Positions 25,202 to 34,796 of a DNA stretch of 64,000 bases are shown piece by piece; positions within the stretch are counted from its first letter, which is position 1; every line of letters starts with the position of its first letter. Source of the stretch: Hydrogenophilus sp. (lineage in GTDB: Bacteria; Pseudomonadota; Gammaproteobacteria; Burkholderiales; Thiobacillaceae). Location of the stretch: NCBI GenBank assembly GCA_020725195.1, contig DYFL01000002.1, positions 1-64,000 of the forward strand, given 5' to 3'. The notes under the pieces are model-generated. The model was not told where the DNA came from. It was given only the letters and a program-made list of their open reading frames with translations, and ran no database searches. A program made the translations under genes and the position numbers.

Positions 25202-25705
25202 TCAAGCCGCCGCTTCGCGCTCGTAGGTCACGAAGTGATAGTCCAGGCCGGCCTCGCTGCGGTGCCGCTCCCGCGCGGCCTCCCGCCAGAGGGCGCGGTC
25301 GAAATCCGGGAACCGTGCATCCCCCTCGAAGTCGGCCTGGATCTCGGTCAGGTAGAGCCGGTCGGCCAGGGGCAGGGCCTGGGCATAGAGGTCGGCGCCG
25401 CCGACGAAGAAGATCTCGGGGTCGTCGCCGCAGGCCGCGATGGCCTCCTGGACCGAGTTCGCGGTGAGGCAGCCCGCCATGCGGTAGCCCGGGTCGCGGC
25501 TGACGATCACCGTGGTCCGTCCCGGCAGCGGCCGGCCGATGGATTCAAAGGTCTTGCGCCCCATGATGATGTGGTGCCCCAGGGTCAGCGCCTTGAAATG
25601 GCGCAGGTCCTCCGGCAGGTGCCAGGGCAGGCGGTTTTCGATGCCGATGACCCGGTTGCAGGCCATGGCCGAGATGATGCTGATGCGCTTCGCCTCACTC
25701 CTCAC
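25202..25705 (-). CDS. folA: Dihydrofolate reductase
   Basis: A 167-residue enzyme: ISIISAMACNRVIGIENRLPWHLPEDLRHF at the N-terminus with the catalytic acid in LPEDL, then MGRKTFESIGRPLPGR and the NADPH-binding FFVGGADLYAQAL. It is 17 bp after thyA on the same strand, the usual functional pair. The start is GTG at 25705; this codon and the upstream purine-rich sequence come from a GTGAGGN heptad array (25693-25721), so the first eight residues are repeat-encoded and not conserved in the family. Confidence 0.92.
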   Translation of the reverse strand: MRSEAKRISIISAMACNRVIGIENRLPWHLPEDLRHFKALTLGHHIIMGRKTFESIGRPLPGRTTVIVSRDPGYRMAGCLTANSVQEAIAACGDDPEIFFVGGADLYAQALPLADRLYLTEIQADFEGDARFPDFDRALWREAARERHRSEAGLDYHFVTYEREAAA

Positions 25706-25721
25706 GCCTCACCCCTCACTC
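25693..25721. repeat. Heptanucleotide CCTCACN array at the folA start
   Basis: Four CCTCACN units with 7-bp period plus a final CACTCAC-type unit fill the thyA-folA junction. Read on the minus strand they give GTGAG repeats that supply the folA GTG start and probably its ribosome-binding purines. It is related to the arrays at 1764 and 62303. Confidence 0.65.
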
Positions 25722-25722
25722 A

Positions 25723-26517
25723 CTAGACCGCCACCGGCGCCTTGATGCCGGGGTGCGGGTCGTAGCCTTCCAGGGTGAAGTCCTCGTAGCTGAAGGCGAA
25801 GAGGTCCTTGGCCTCGGGATTGAGCCGCATGGTGGGCAGCGGCCGAAAGTCGCGCGAGAGCTGCAGCTCCACCTGCTCCAGGTGGTTGAGGTAGATGTGG
25901 GCGTCGCCCAGGGTGTGGACGAATTCCCCCGGTTTCAGCCCCGTGACCTGCGCCATCATCAGGGTGAGCAGGGCGTAGGAGGCGATGTTGAAGGGCACGC
26001 CGAGGAAGATGTCGGCGCTCCTTTGATAGAGCTGGCAGGAGAGCCTGCCGTCGGCGACATAGAACTGGAAGAAGGCGTGGCAGGGCGGCAGCCGCATCCT
26101 GTCGAGCTCGCCCACGTTCCAGGCGGAGACGATGATGCGGCGGGAGTCCGGGTTGCTCTTCAAGGTCTCCACCACCTCGGCGATCTGGTCGATGTGGCGG
26201 CCGTCCGCCGCGGGCCAGCTGCGCCACTGGTAGCCGTAGATCGGGCCCAGGTCGCCGTCGGCGTCGGCCCACTCGTCCCAGATGCTGACCCCGTTTTCCT
26301 TGAGGTAGCGGACGTTGGTGTCGCCCCTGAGGAACCAGAGCAGCTCGTGGATGACGGATTTCAGGTGCACCTTCTTGGTGGTCAACAGGGGGAAGCCCGC
26401 CGACAGGTCGAAGCGCATCTGGTAGCCGAAGACGGAGAGCGTCCCCGTGCCGGTGCGATCGGATTTCTTCGTGCCGTGGGCGAGCACGTGGCGGAGCAGG
26501 TCGTGGTATTGGCGCAT
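25723..26517 (-). CDS. thyA: Thymidylate synthase
   Basis: A 264-residue enzyme, the standard bacterial length. The catalytic Cys lies in [43 protein letters not shown] and [15 protein letters not shown] are all intact. It converts dUMP to dTMP and gives dihydrofolate, which folA recycles directly downstream. Nothing unusual apart from the repeat-filled junction to folA. Confidence 0.96.
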   Translation of the reverse strand: MRQYHDLLRHVLAHGTKKSDRTGTGTLSVFGYQMRFDLSAGFPLLTTKKVHLKSVIHELLWFLRGDTNVRYLKENGVSIWDEWADADGDLGPIYGYQWRSWPAADGRHIDQIAEVVETLKSNPDSRRIIVSAWNVGELDRMRLPPCHAFFQFYVADGRLSCQLYQRSADIFLGVPFNIASYALLTLMMAQVTGLKPGEFVHTLGDAHIYLNHLEQVELQLSRDFRPLPTMRLNPEAKDLFAFSYEDFTLEGYDPHPGIKAPVAV

Positions 26518-26585
26518 CGACTAAGCGTCCTTTGATGAGGGCCGGTTTCGGTCGCCCCAGGACCGCGGATCAGGTGGTTGGCCGG

Positions 26586-27395
26586 TCAGTCTGGCGGGGC
26601 AGCGTCGGCGGTGTAGTGTACCGTCTCCGTGCAATAGCCGGCCAGGGCGGTACCCGGGCCGGTGTAGTAGGCATCGGCGAAGGCGATGTGGAAGTCGCCC
26701 CCGGCCTGCAGGGCCCGGAGAAACGCCCTGAAGCGATCCGGCTGCGTCGCCGCCAGGTGGCCCACGGCGCGCCAGGACTGGCGGTAGTACTCGTGGATGT
26801 TGAGCCCGAAGTCCCGGTGGCCCTGCCTGCGGTCCGGCACCGGGGCCAGCGCGAAATCGATCTTCCGGCCGGCACACCACGCCCCGAGCGCCTGGCGGTC
26901 GCTGGCGTATTCCGCGCCGCCGCCGTCGGCGGCCAGGGTGGCCAGGCCTTCGTGGAACCAGGTGGGGATCCAGGGCGTGTAGTGGCCCAGGCGCTGCCCC
27001 AGGTGCAGGTGCGACAGCTCGTGGGTGAGGATGGGGAAGAGGCGCTCCGGCTCGCGGTCGAAGAGCCGCGGGGCGAGCACCAGGAAATTGTCCGGCACCA
27101 CCGCCGCCGTCAGCCTCGGGGTGCGCACCAGGCGGTCGAAACAGGCCTCGTCGCGGCACAGATGCACGCGCACGGGCCGCGCGAAGGGCAGGCCGTGGGT
27201 CGCCTCGACCCTTTCGACGGCCCGGTCCAGCAGCGCGGCCACGCGCGCCGCCTCGGCCTCGGCGCCCGGCTGATGCCAGACCCTGGCATCCCCGGCATAG
27301 GGCTGGAAGCCCCGTTCGAGCGAGCGGTCGGGCCCGCCCACGCCGGCGCAGCCGGCGACCGACAGGGACATCGCCAGGGCGCCGAGGCACCGCAT
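26586..27395 (-). CDS. Lipoprotein with a gluzincin-type metalloprotease motif
   Basis: A 269-residue protein. The signal peptide ends in the lipobox VAGC with Cys16. A zinc motif HELSH (125-129) is followed 20 residues later by the Glu in WFHEGLA (E149), the HExxH...E arrangement of gluzincins such as the peptidase_MA-like group. The start at 27395 gives a normal lipoprotein signal; a longer open frame upstream lacks one. It is 7 bp from the preceding gene (27403-27957), so the two form an operon. Substrate unknown; a cell-envelope peptidase is likely. Confidence 0.72.
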   Translation of the reverse strand: MRCLGALAMSLSVAGCAGVGGPDRSLERGFQPYAGDARVWHQPGAEAEAARVAALLDRAVERVEATHGLPFARPVRVHLCRDEACFDRLVRTPRLTAAVVPDNFLVLAPRLFDREPERLFPILTHELSHLHLGQRLGHYTPWIPTWFHEGLATLAADGGGAEYASDRQALGAWCAGRKIDFALAPVPDRRQGHRDFGLNIHEYYRQSWRAVGHLAATQPDRFRAFLRALQAGGDFHIAFADAYYTGPGTALAGYCTETVHYTADAAPPD

Positions 27396-27402
27396 CAGGC
27401 CT

Positions 27403-27957
27403 TCACTGCGGCCGCTGCCGCGCGAGTTCATCGAGGATGTCCGTGACCAGGCCGCGCCCCAGCGCCCCCATGCCCCGGGTGAGCGCCCCGAGGTCGCGCT
27501 CGCCGTCGATGAGCCGGCGCAGGATGGCGCCCAGGCGCGCCATGTCGCCGCCCGCCTTGACCATCTGCTCGGCCATGCCGGCCAGGGCATGGAGGGCCTG
27601 GACGTCGCCGCGGGCCGCCGCATCGATCATGGCCGCCAGCCCCGGGGCGGCGGCGGCGGCGTTGGGCTTGGCCTCCGGGGGCGGCAGGGTGGCCGGGTTC
27701 TCGATGCCGGCGAGGACGGCCTCGGCGATGACCCGGTCCTCGTCGTCCAGGCCCTGGAGCACCGCGCGGTCGCGCCGGCCCCGGACGATCTTGCGCAGGA
27801 CCGCGACCAGCCGGCCCCAGCCCTGCGCCTGCGCCCCCTCCAGCGCGGCGTCGAGCTCGGCCTGCTGGGCCGGGTCGTGCACGGCGCGCACCACGCCGTG
27901 GATGAACGGGGCGTGGACCTGGCGGATCTGCTCCACGGCGTCGGGCAGCTGCGCCAT
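27403..27957 (-). CDS. Uncharacterised helical protein (184 aa)
   Basis: I do not recognise the family. It is predicted helical throughout, with an Ala/Pro linker near 92-104 that divides two domains, no signal peptide and no membrane segment. The second half has a possible TPR-like helix pair (AAARGDVQALHALAGMAEQ). It precedes the lipoprotein protease gene by 7 bp and is probably co-transcribed. Upstream lies a long palindromic-repeat region (27970-28115). Confidence 0.6.
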   Translation of the reverse strand: MAQLPDAVEQIRQVHAPFIHGVVRAVHDPAQQAELDAALEGAQAQGWGRLVAVLRKIVRGRRDRAVLQGLDDEDRVIAEAVLAGIENPATLPPPEAKPNAAAAAPGLAAMIDAAARGDVQALHALAGMAEQMVKAGGDMARLGAILRRLIDGERDLGALTRGMGALGRGLVTDILDELARQRPQ

Positions 27958-27969
27958 CAGGACGCCTCG

Positions 27970-28115
27970 TTAACGTGAGCGTCGCAGAGCGACACGAAAG
28001 CCCCCCTCTCCCGCAAGCGGGACCAGCCCGGAGGGCGCAGGACGCCACGCAGTGGCGGTCCCAAGCGCAGCGAGGGATGGGCCGCAGGCCCACAGAGGGC
28101 CGGGGTGAGGAAAAC
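27970..28115. repeat. Dispersed GC-rich palindromic repeat, inverted and interrupted copy
   Basis: It begins GTTAACGTGAGCGTCGCAGAGCGACAC, the inverse of the tail found at 2939-2957 and 38749-38773. It continues through CCCTCTCCCGCAAGCGGGA and ends with GGGGTGAGG. An extra 80 bp with its own dyads splits the core. This copy sits upstream of the helical-protein gene. Confidence 0.7.
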
Positions 28116-28186
28116 GAGCCGGCGCAGGCCGCGCCTTTCGGCGAGTTTCGAGCGCAGCGGCCAACGGACAGGGCGGGCAGCGACGA

Positions 28187-28942
28187 TCATGACTCGATGC
28201 GGCGCGGGCCGCCCTGTTCGTTCGGAAGGGGGCGCCACACGCCGTCCGCGTAGGCCTCCAGCGGCTGGTACTGGTTCTTGTAACGCATCTTGGGGCTCTC
28301 CTCGATCCAATAGCCCAGATAGAGATGGGGCAGGCCGAGACGGCGGGCGAGCTCGATCTGGGCGAGCACGCCGTAGACCCCCAGGCTGCGCTTCGCGAGC
28401 TCCGGCTCGTAGAAGGTGTAGACGGCGGACAGGCCGTCGAGCAGGCGGTCGACGAGGCAGACCATGACCGGCTCGCCCGCCAGGCTGAACTCGGCGAGCA
28501 CGCTGTCGACCTGGCTTCTCAAGAGGAAGCCGCGGTACTGCTCGCGGTCGTCCTGGTCCATGCCGCCGCCGGGGTGGCGCGCCCTGAGGTAGCGCCGGTA
28601 GAGGCGGTAGTGGGCCTCCTCGAAGGCGAGCGGCTTGAGCTCCAGCGCGAGATCGGCGTTGCGGGCGAGGCAGCGGCGCTGGCTGCGGTTGGGCCGGAAG
28701 GCGTCGACCGCGACGCGCACCGGCACGCAGGCCCGGCAGGCGTCGCAGTGGGGCCGGTAGACGAAGAGGCCGCTGCGGCGGAAGCCCAGGCGCACCAGCT
28801 CGGAATAGACCGCGGTGTCGACGAGGCCGTAGGGCGTGGCCACCTGCGAGCGCGCCTCGCGCCCCGCGAGGTAGCTGCAGGGATAGGGGGCCGTCAGATA
28901 CAGCTGCAGCCTATGGATGGGCAGTTCGCGTAAAGAGGTCAT
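28187..28942 (-). CDS. bpt: Aspartate/glutamate leucyltransferase (Bpt)
   Basis: A 251-residue enzyme of the Ate1-related family that adds leucine from Leu-tRNA to proteins with N-terminal Asp or Glu, marking them for ClpAP. Family features are [12 protein letters not shown], the Cys pairs in [13 protein letters not shown], and [25 protein letters not shown]. It overlaps the end of aat by 32 bp, the frequent aat-bpt operon of N-degron enzymes. Confidence 0.93.
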   Translation of the reverse strand: MTSLRELPIHRLQLYLTAPYPCSYLAGREARSQVATPYGLVDTAVYSELVRLGFRRSGLFVYRPHCDACRACVPVRVAVDAFRPNRSQRRCLARNADLALELKPLAFEEAHYRLYRRYLRARHPGGGMDQDDREQYRGFLLRSQVDSVLAEFSLAGEPVMVCLVDRLLDGLSAVYTFYEPELAKRSLGVYGVLAQIELARRLGLPHLYLGYWIEESPKMRYKNQYQPLEAYADGVWRPLPNEQGGPRRIES

Positions 28943-29648
28943 GGTCGAAGGTCCATTTGCCTATGCGGCCGGGCTCGGCCACCAGGGCATCCAGACGGGC
29001 GCGGAACTCGCTCCGCGGGATCGGCCGCGCCCCGAGCGAGGCGAGGTGCGCCGTCACCATCTGGCAATCGATGAGACCGTATCCCCAGCGCCGGAGTTGC
29101 GCCACCAGGTGCGCCAAGGCCAATTTTGATGCGTCCGTGGCCCGAGTGAACATGGATTCGCCGAAGAAGGCCCGCCCCAGCGCGACGCCGTAGAGCCCGC
29201 CCACCAGGCGCCCGCCCATCCAGGTCTCCACCGAATGGGCGTAGCCGGCATCAAAGAGGTCGGTGTAGGCCCGGATCATCGCCCCGGTGATCCAGGTGCC
29301 CGCCTGGCCCGCCGCGCCTGATCCTTGGCGTGGCTCGGCGCAGGCGCGCATCACCGCCTCGAAGGCGGTGTCGACGCGGATGGCGCAGTCCGGGCGCCCG
29401 AGCCGGCGCCGCAGCGAGCGCGAGACCTTGAACTCGGGCGGCAAGAGCACCATGCGCGGGTCGGGCGACCACCAGAGGATGGGCTCGCCGGGGCTGAACC
29501 AGGGGAAGATGCCCTGCCGGTAGGCGTCGAGGAGCCGCGGCACGGTGAGATCGCCCCCGGCCGCCAGCAGGCCGTTGGGCTCGGCGAGGGCGGCCTCGAC
29601 GGGCGGGAAGGGCGCGGCGCCATGGAGCCAGGGGATCATGACCCGCAT
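28911..29648 (-). CDS. aat: Leucyl/phenylalanyl-tRNA--protein transferase
   Basis: A 245-residue enzyme that adds Leu or Phe to proteins with N-terminal Lys or Arg. Conserved blocks are [42 protein letters not shown] and [14 protein letters not shown], with [16 protein letters not shown]. It is co-transcribed with bpt (32-bp overlap) and divergent from ccoI, with only 39 bp between the two start codons. Confidence 0.95.
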   Translation of the reverse strand: MRVMIPWLHGAAPFPPVEAALAEPNGLLAAGGDLTVPRLLDAYRQGIFPWFSPGEPILWWSPDPRMVLLPPEFKVSRSLRRRLGRPDCAIRVDTAFEAVMRACAEPRQGSGAAGQAGTWITGAMIRAYTDLFDAGYAHSVETWMGGRLVGGLYGVALGRAFFGESMFTRATDASKLALAHLVAQLRRWGYGLIDCQMVTAHLASLGARPIPRSEFRARLDALVAEPGRIGKWTFDHDLFTRTAHP

Positions 29649-29687
29649 TATCCGTTAGAATTGCCCGGTTCCGCTCTGCCCTCCCCC

Positions 29688-32153
29688 ATGAACAGCCCCG
29701 AAACCCTGCCCCAGCTAGGCCGCTGCTTCCACTGCGGCGAACCGGTCCCCGCCGGGGCGGACTACCCCGTCCGCCTCGACGCCGGGCGGCACGACGCCTG
29801 CTGCCTGGGCTGCCAGGCGGTGGCCCAGACCATCGTCGACTCCGGCAACGCGGACTACTACCGGCTGCGCACCGACTACCCGGCCACCGCCGAGGCCGCC
29901 CTGGAGGAGCTGAAGAAGCTGGAGCTCTACGACCTGCCCGAGGTGCAGCAGAGCTTCGTGAAGAGCGAGGGCGAGGTGCGCGAGGCGAGCCTGATCCTGG
30001 AGGGCATCGTCTGCGCCGCCTGCGTCTGGCTCAACGAGCGCCACCTGCGCCAGCTGCCCGGGGTGCTCTCGGCCGAGATCAACTTCTCCACCCGCCGGGC
30101 GCGGGTGCGCTGGGACAATGCCCGCATCAGGCTCTCCGAGATCCTCAGGGGGGTGCAGGAGATCGGCTATCTCGCCCACCCCTTCGACACCAGCCGCCAG
30201 GAGGAGCTCTTCCGCAAGGAGCGCAACGCCGCCATCCGGCGCCTGGCCATCGCCGGCCTGGGGATGATGCAGGTGATGATGTACGCCCTCCCCGTCTACC
30301 TCGCCGCCCCCGGCACCATGACGGCGGACATCGAGTACCTCATGCATTACGCCAGCCTGCTGCTCACGACGCCGGTGATCCTCTACTCCGCCTCGCCCTT
30401 CTTCCAGGGCGCCTGGCGCGACCTGAGGCTCAGGCGCCTGGGCATGGACGTGCCGGTCGCCCTGGGCATGGCAGCGGCCTACGCCGCCAGCGTCTGGGCG
30501 GTGCTCACGCGCACGGGCGAGGTCTATTTCGACTCGGTGACCATGTTCGTCTTCTTCCTGCTCACCGGCCGCTTCCTGGAGATGAACGCGCGCAAGAAAT
30601 CGGCCGAGGCGGCGGAGAGCCTGATCAAGCTCATCCCCGCGGCGACCGTGCGGCTGCCCGACTACCCCGGCTCGCGCGCCGAGGAGACGGTGGCCGCGGC
30701 CAGGCTCGGCCCCGGCGACTTCGTCATGGTCGCCCCCGGCGAGAGCTTTCCCGCCGACGGCCGCGTCGCCGAGGGCCGCTCCAGCGTCGACGAGTCGCTG
30801 CTCACCGGGGAGTCCACCCCGCTCGCCAAGCAGGCGGGCAGCCCGGTGATCGGCGGCAGCATCAACCTGGCGAGCCCGCTGGTGGTGCAGGTGGAGAAGG
30901 TGGGGGCGGATACCGTGCTCTCCGGCATCGTGCGGCTCCTGGACCGGGCCCTGGCCGAGAAGCCTAGGCTCGCCCTGGCCGCCGACCACGTGGCCCACTG
31001 GTTCGTGCTCGCCATCCTGCTCATCTCGGCCTTTGTCGCCGCGGCCTGGTACCTCGTCGACCCCTCCCGCGCCTTCTGGATCACCATCTCGGTCCTGGTG
31101 GTGACCTGCCCCTGCGCCCTGGCGCTCGCCACCCCGGCGGCGCTGACCGTGTCGCTCGGCCGGCTCACCCGCCTGGGGCTGCTCTCCACCCGCGGCCACG
31201 CCCTGGAGACCCTGGCGCGGGCCACCGATTTCGTCTTCGACAAGACCGGCACGCTGACCACCGGCCGCTTCCGCCTCATCGCCAGTCATGCCGTGCGGGG
31301 CGAGGCGGGCGAGGCCCTCGCCGTCGCCGCCGCCCTGGAGCAGGGCTCGACCCACCCCGTGGCCCAGGCCTTCCGCGACTCGGCGCACGGGACCCCGCGG
31401 CACGCCGAGGCCCTGCGCTACATCCCGGGACGGGGCGTGGAGGGCGTGGTCGACGGCCGGGTCTATCGCCTGGGCGCGCCGGACTTCGCCGCCCCCGGCG
31501 CCAGCCTCGCGGCGGATGGCGGCGCCACGGTCGTCGCCCTGGCCGACGCGGAAGACCTGGTGGCCTGGTTCGAGCTGGGCGACGAACTGCGGCCCCAGGC
31601 GAGGCCCCTGATCGAGGAGCTCAAGGCCCTCGGCCTGCGCCTGCACCTGTACTCGGGCGACCGCCCCGAGAACGTGGCCGCCCTGGCGCTGAGCCTCGGC
31701 ATCGCGGACGCCCGCGGCGGCATGCTGCCCCAGGACAAGCTCGACCGCGTGCGCGAGCTGCAGGCCCGCGGCGCCATCGTGGCCATGACCGGCGACGGCG
31801 TGAACGACGCCCCGGTGCTCGCCCAGGCCCAGGTCTCCGTGGCCGTGGACCAGGGCGCCGAGGCGGCCCAGGCCGCGGCCGACATGGTGCTGCTCTCGAG
31901 CGAGCTGCAGCGCCTGGCCGACGGGGTGCACCTCGCCCGCAGGACCCGGACGATCATCCGCCAGAACCTCTTCTGGTCGGTGCTCTACAACTTCGTCGCC
32001 ATCCCCGCCGCCGCCCTGGGCTACGTGACCCCCTGGATCGCCGGCATCGGCATGTCGGCCAGCTCGCTGCTGGTGGTGCTCAACGCCATGCGCCTGGCCC
32101 GCTTCGAGCGCGACGGGCAGGCTAGCCAAGCACCCAGATCGGGGCTAACCTGA
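29688..32153 (+). CDS. ccoI: Copper-transporting P1B-type ATPase CcoI (cbb3 assembly)
   Basis: An 821-residue copper pump needed to load CuB of the cbb3 oxidase. The N-terminal Cys pair C13-xx-C16 and the HMA-like metal site C109-AA-C112 precede eight membrane helices. The CPC metal-transport motif is in TCPCALALATP, the phosphorylation site is DKTGTLTTG, and the hinge is GDGVNDAP. I use the ATG at 29688, because a longer in-frame extension runs into the divergent aat gene. ccoS follows after 8 bp. Confidence 0.95.
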   Translation: MNSPETLPQLGRCFHCGEPVPAGADYPVRLDAGRHDACCLGCQAVAQTIVDSGNADYYRLRTDYPATAEAALEELKKLELYDLPEVQQSFVKSEGEVREASLILEGIVCAACVWLNERHLRQLPGVLSAEINFSTRRARVRWDNARIRLSEILRGVQEIGYLAHPFDTSRQEELFRKERNAAIRRLAIAGLGMMQVMMYALPVYLAAPGTMTADIEYLMHYASLLLTTPVILYSASPFFQGAWRDLRLRRLGMDVPVALGMAAAYAASVWAVLTRTGEVYFDSVTMFVFFLLTGRFLEMNARKKSAEAAESLIKLIPAATVRLPDYPGSRAEETVAAARLGPGDFVMVAPGESFPADGRVAEGRSSVDESLLTGESTPLAKQAGSPVIGGSINLASPLVVQVEKVGADTVLSGIVRLLDRALAEKPRLALAADHVAHWFVLAILLISAFVAAAWYLVDPSRAFWITISVLVVTCPCALALATPAALTVSLGRLTRLGLLSTRGHALETLARATDFVFDKTGTLTTGRFRLIASHAVRGEAGEALAVAAALEQGSTHPVAQAFRDSAHGTPRHAEALRYIPGRGVEGVVDGRVYRLGAPDFAAPGASLAADGGATVVALADAEDLVAWFELGDELRPQARPLIEELKALGLRLHLYSGDRPENVAALALSLGIADARGGMLPQDKLDRVRELQARGAIVAMTGDGVNDAPVLAQAQVSVAVDQGAEAAQAAADMVLLSSELQRLADGVHLARRTRTIIRQNLFWSVLYNFVAIPAAALGYVTPWIAGIGMSASSLLVVLNAMRLARFERDGQASQAPRSGLT

Positions 32154-32161
32154 CCGCATCC

Positions 32162-32350
32162 ATGGAAATCCTGTACATCCTCATCCCCATCAGCCTGGTC
32201 TTCGTGGTGGTCATCGCCGTCGGGCTCCTCTGGGCCGTGAAGAGCGACCAGTTCGAGGACATGGAGGGCCCCGCGCACCGCATCCTGATGGACGACGACG
32301 AGCCGGCCCCGAAACAGCCCCCCGAGGACGAGGACGGCCCGAAGGGCTGA
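32162..32350 (+). CDS. ccoS: Cbb3-type oxidase assembly protein CcoS
   Basis: A 62-residue single-span membrane protein: one N-terminal helix (about 3-25), then a short acidic tail with QFEDMEGPAHRILMDDD. CcoS is required for heme and copper insertion into cbb3 oxidase. It lies between ccoI and the fnr-type gene with gaps of 8 and 11 bp, all probably one transcript. Confidence 0.92.
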   Translation: MEILYILIPISLVFVVVIAVGLLWAVKSDQFEDMEGPAHRILMDDDEPAPKQPPEDEDGPKG

Positions 32351-32361
32351 GGGTCAGCAGC

Positions 32362-33114
32362 ATGCCCCGCCTGCTCAACCACACCGTTTCCGTCGAGCCG
32401 ACCGCAGAGGCCGCCGCCTGCACTGCCGTCGCCTGCCGCAACTGCGGCCTGTACCAGCTGGGCCGGCTGCCCGGCCGCGAGGAGGCGGACCCGACCCTGC
32501 TGCAGCGCATCGCCTGCAGCCGCCGGCAGCTGCGCAAGGGCGAATACCTCTACCGCCTGGACGAGCCGGTCCGGGCCGTCTACGCCATCCGCTACGGCTC
32601 CCTCAAGAGCTATGTGCTGAGCGGCGACGGCCGCCTGCAGATCACCGGCTTCCACATCGTCGGCGAGCCCCTGGGCCTGAACGACCTGGCCACCGGCCGC
32701 CACACCAGCGAGGCCCAGATCCTGGAGCCGACGAGCCTGTGCGAGGTCCCCCTGGACCACCTGGAGAAACTGAGCGTGGAGGTGCCCTCCATCCGCAGCC
32801 AGATGCTGATCATCCTGAGCCGGGAGGTGCAGCACTACCAGGAACTCATGCTCATGCTAGGCAAGAAGAATGCAGAGGAGCGCCTGGCCACCTTCCTGCT
32901 GGGACTATCCAGCCGCTTCGAGCAACACGGCTTTTCACCCCTGCGCTTCAACCTCAGCATGTCCCGGGGCGACATCGGGACCTACCTCGGCATCGCCGAG
33001 GAAACCACCTGCAGACTCTTTTCCCGCCTGCAGGAAGAGGGGCTGATCCGTGCCCACCGCCGTTCGGTCGAGATTCGCGACCTCGACCGCCTCAGGCAAC
33101 TGGCCCTGCGTTAA
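32362..33114 (+). CDS. FNR-family oxygen-responsive regulator with atypical cysteines
   Basis: A 250-residue Crp/FNR protein with an N-terminal Cys segment, cAMP-fold domain (about 45-155) and C-terminal HTH. The cysteines are C20, C25, C28 and C127. Compared with E. coli FNR (C20, C23, C29, C122), the position of C29 is Gly34, while an extra Cys lies upstream (C20). The recognition helix reads EETTCRLFSRL, keeping the Glu and Arg that read TTGAT-N4-ATCAA but with Cys in place of Ser. It is next to ccoNOQP, whose upstream box it probably recognises. Confidence 0.88.
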   Translation: MPRLLNHTVSVEPTAEAAACTAVACRNCGLYQLGRLPGREEADPTLLQRIACSRRQLRKGEYLYRLDEPVRAVYAIRYGSLKSYVLSGDGRLQITGFHIVGEPLGLNDLATGRHTSEAQILEPTSLCEVPLDHLEKLSVEVPSIRSQMLIILSREVQHYQELMLMLGKKNAEERLATFLLGLSSRFEQHGFSPLRFNLSMSRGDIGTYLGIAEETTCRLFSRLQEEGLIRAHRRSVEIRDLDRLRQLALR

Positions 33115-33156
33115 ACATACCCAATTCTGGATTAACAGGTATGAAAAGCACCTTAG

Positions 33157-33197
33157 TTGATCTGGATCAGGATTTTGTTTCGGCCATCGGATAGAGT
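33157..33197 (+). promoter_or_regulatory. FNR box and promoter of ccoNOQP
   Basis: TTGAT-CTGG-ATCAG (33157-33170) matches the FNR consensus at 9 of 10 fixed positions. A weak -10 TAGAGT lies at 33192-33197, which puts the box near -40.5. It is 43 bp after the fnr-type gene and about 175 bp before the ccoN start, leaving a long leader. Confidence 0.78.
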
Positions 33198-33344
33198 GTC
33201 GGCTGCCGAGCCGGCCGCCTCGTCCCGCCGCCTGGCGGTCGCCGAGCAGGGAGTCCGGGCGACCCGCCGTTTCCACGGGGGGAAGTCGTACCGGGGCGCG
33301 CCGGCTGGATCAATCACCGTGTCGTCCTGTTGAGGGGAAATCGT

Positions 33345-34778
33345 ATGGAAGCAACGACATACAACTACAAGGTCGTCCGACAATTCGCCATCATGACCAT
33401 CGTCTGGGGCATTGTCGGCATGCTGGTGGGCGTGATCCTGTCCGCCCAGCTCATCTGGCCCACGCTGACCGAGGCCCTGGGGCCGCTGGCGCCCTACCTG
33501 TCCTACGGACGCATCCGTCCCCTGCACACCAACGCGGTGATCTTCGCCTTCGGCGGCTCGGGGCTCTTCGCCGCCTCGCTCTATGTCGTGCAGCGCACCA
33601 GCCAGGCGCGCCTGATCTCCGACGGGCTGGCCGCCTTCGTCTTCTGGGGCTGGCAGGCCGTCATCGTGCTGGCCGCCATCACGCTGCCGCTGGGCATCAC
33701 CAGCAGCAAGGAATACGCCGAGCTGGAGTGGCCCATCGACCTGCTGATCACGGCGGTGTGGGTGGCCTACGCCGTGCTCTTCTTCGGCACCATCGTCAAG
33801 CGCAAGACCAAGCACATCTACGTGGCCAACTGGTTCTTCGGCGCCTACATCATCACCATCGCCCTGCTGCACGTGGTGAATTCCGCCGAGCTGCCGGTGA
33901 CCCTGACCAAGTCCTACTCGGCCTACGCCGGCGTGCAGGACGCCATGGTGCAGTGGTGGTACGGCCACAACGCGGTGGGCTTCTTCCTGACCACCGCCTT
34001 CCTGGGCATGATGTATTACTTCGTGCCCAAGCAGGCCGGCCGGCCCATCTATTCCTACCGGCTGTCCATCGTGCACTTCTGGTCGCTCAACTTCATCTAC
34101 ATGTGGGCCGGCCCGCACCACCTGATGTACACCGCCCTGCCCGACTGGGCCCAGTCGCTCGGCATGGTCTTCTCGCTCATGCTGATCGCACCGTCCTGGG
34201 GCGGCATGATGAACGGCATCATGACCCTCTCGGGCGCCTGGCATAAGCTCAGGACCGACCCCATCCTGAAGTTCCTGATCACCTCGCTGTCCTTCTACGG
34301 CATGTCCACCTTCGAGGGCCCGATGATGTCGGTGAAGACGGTCAACGCCCTGTCGCACTACACCGAGTGGACCATCGGCCACGTGCACTCCGGGGCGCTG
34401 GGCTGGGTGGCGATGATCACCATCGGCTCCATGTACTACCTGATCCCGCGCCTCTTCGGCCGCGAGGCGATGTACAGCGTGAAGGCGATCAACGCCCACT
34501 TCTGGATCGCCACCATCGGCGTGGTGCTCTACATCGCCAGCATGTGGATCGCCGGCGTGGCCCAGGGCCTGATGTGGCGCGCCACCAACCCGGACGGCAC
34601 GCTCACCTACAGCTTCGCGCAGTCGGTGGCCGCGATGTATCCCTTCTACTACATCCGCCTGCTCGGCGGCCTGATGTTCTTCTCGGGCATGCTGATCATG
34701 GCCTGGAACGTGTGGAAGACCGTCGCCGTCGGGCGCGCCGTGGACGACGCCCGCATCCCCGCAGCGGTTGCCGCCTGA
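33345..34778 (+). CDS. ccoN: Cbb3-type cytochrome c oxidase subunit I
   Basis: A 477-residue catalytic subunit with 12 predicted membrane helices. Ligand histidines for the two hemes b and CuB are seen in [28 protein letters not shown] and [12 protein letters not shown]. It reduces oxygen with high affinity in the cytoplasmic membrane. I prefer the ATG at 33345, which has GAGGGGA upstream, to a TTG at 33330. It leads the ccoNOQP operon under the FNR box. Confidence 0.96.
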   Translation: MEATTYNYKVVRQFAIMTIVWGIVGMLVGVILSAQLIWPTLTEALGPLAPYLSYGRIRPLHTNAVIFAFGGSGLFAASLYVVQRTSQARLISDGLAAFVFWGWQAVIVLAAITLPLGITSSKEYAELEWPIDLLITAVWVAYAVLFFGTIVKRKTKHIYVANWFFGAYIITIALLHVVNSAELPVTLTKSYSAYAGVQDAMVQWWYGHNAVGFFLTTAFLGMMYYFVPKQAGRPIYSYRLSIVHFWSLNFIYMWAGPHHLMYTALPDWAQSLGMVFSLMLIAPSWGGMMNGIMTLSGAWHKLRTDPILKFLITSLSFYGMSTFEGPMMSVKTVNALSHYTEWTIGHVHSGALGWVAMITIGSMYYLIPRLFGREAMYSVKAINAHFWIATIGVVLYIASMWIAGVAQGLMWRATNPDGTLTYSFAQSVAAMYPFYYIRLLGGLMFFSGMLIMAWNVWKTVAVGRAVDDARIPAAVAA

Positions 34779-34796
34779 TCGAAGAGGAGACGAGAC

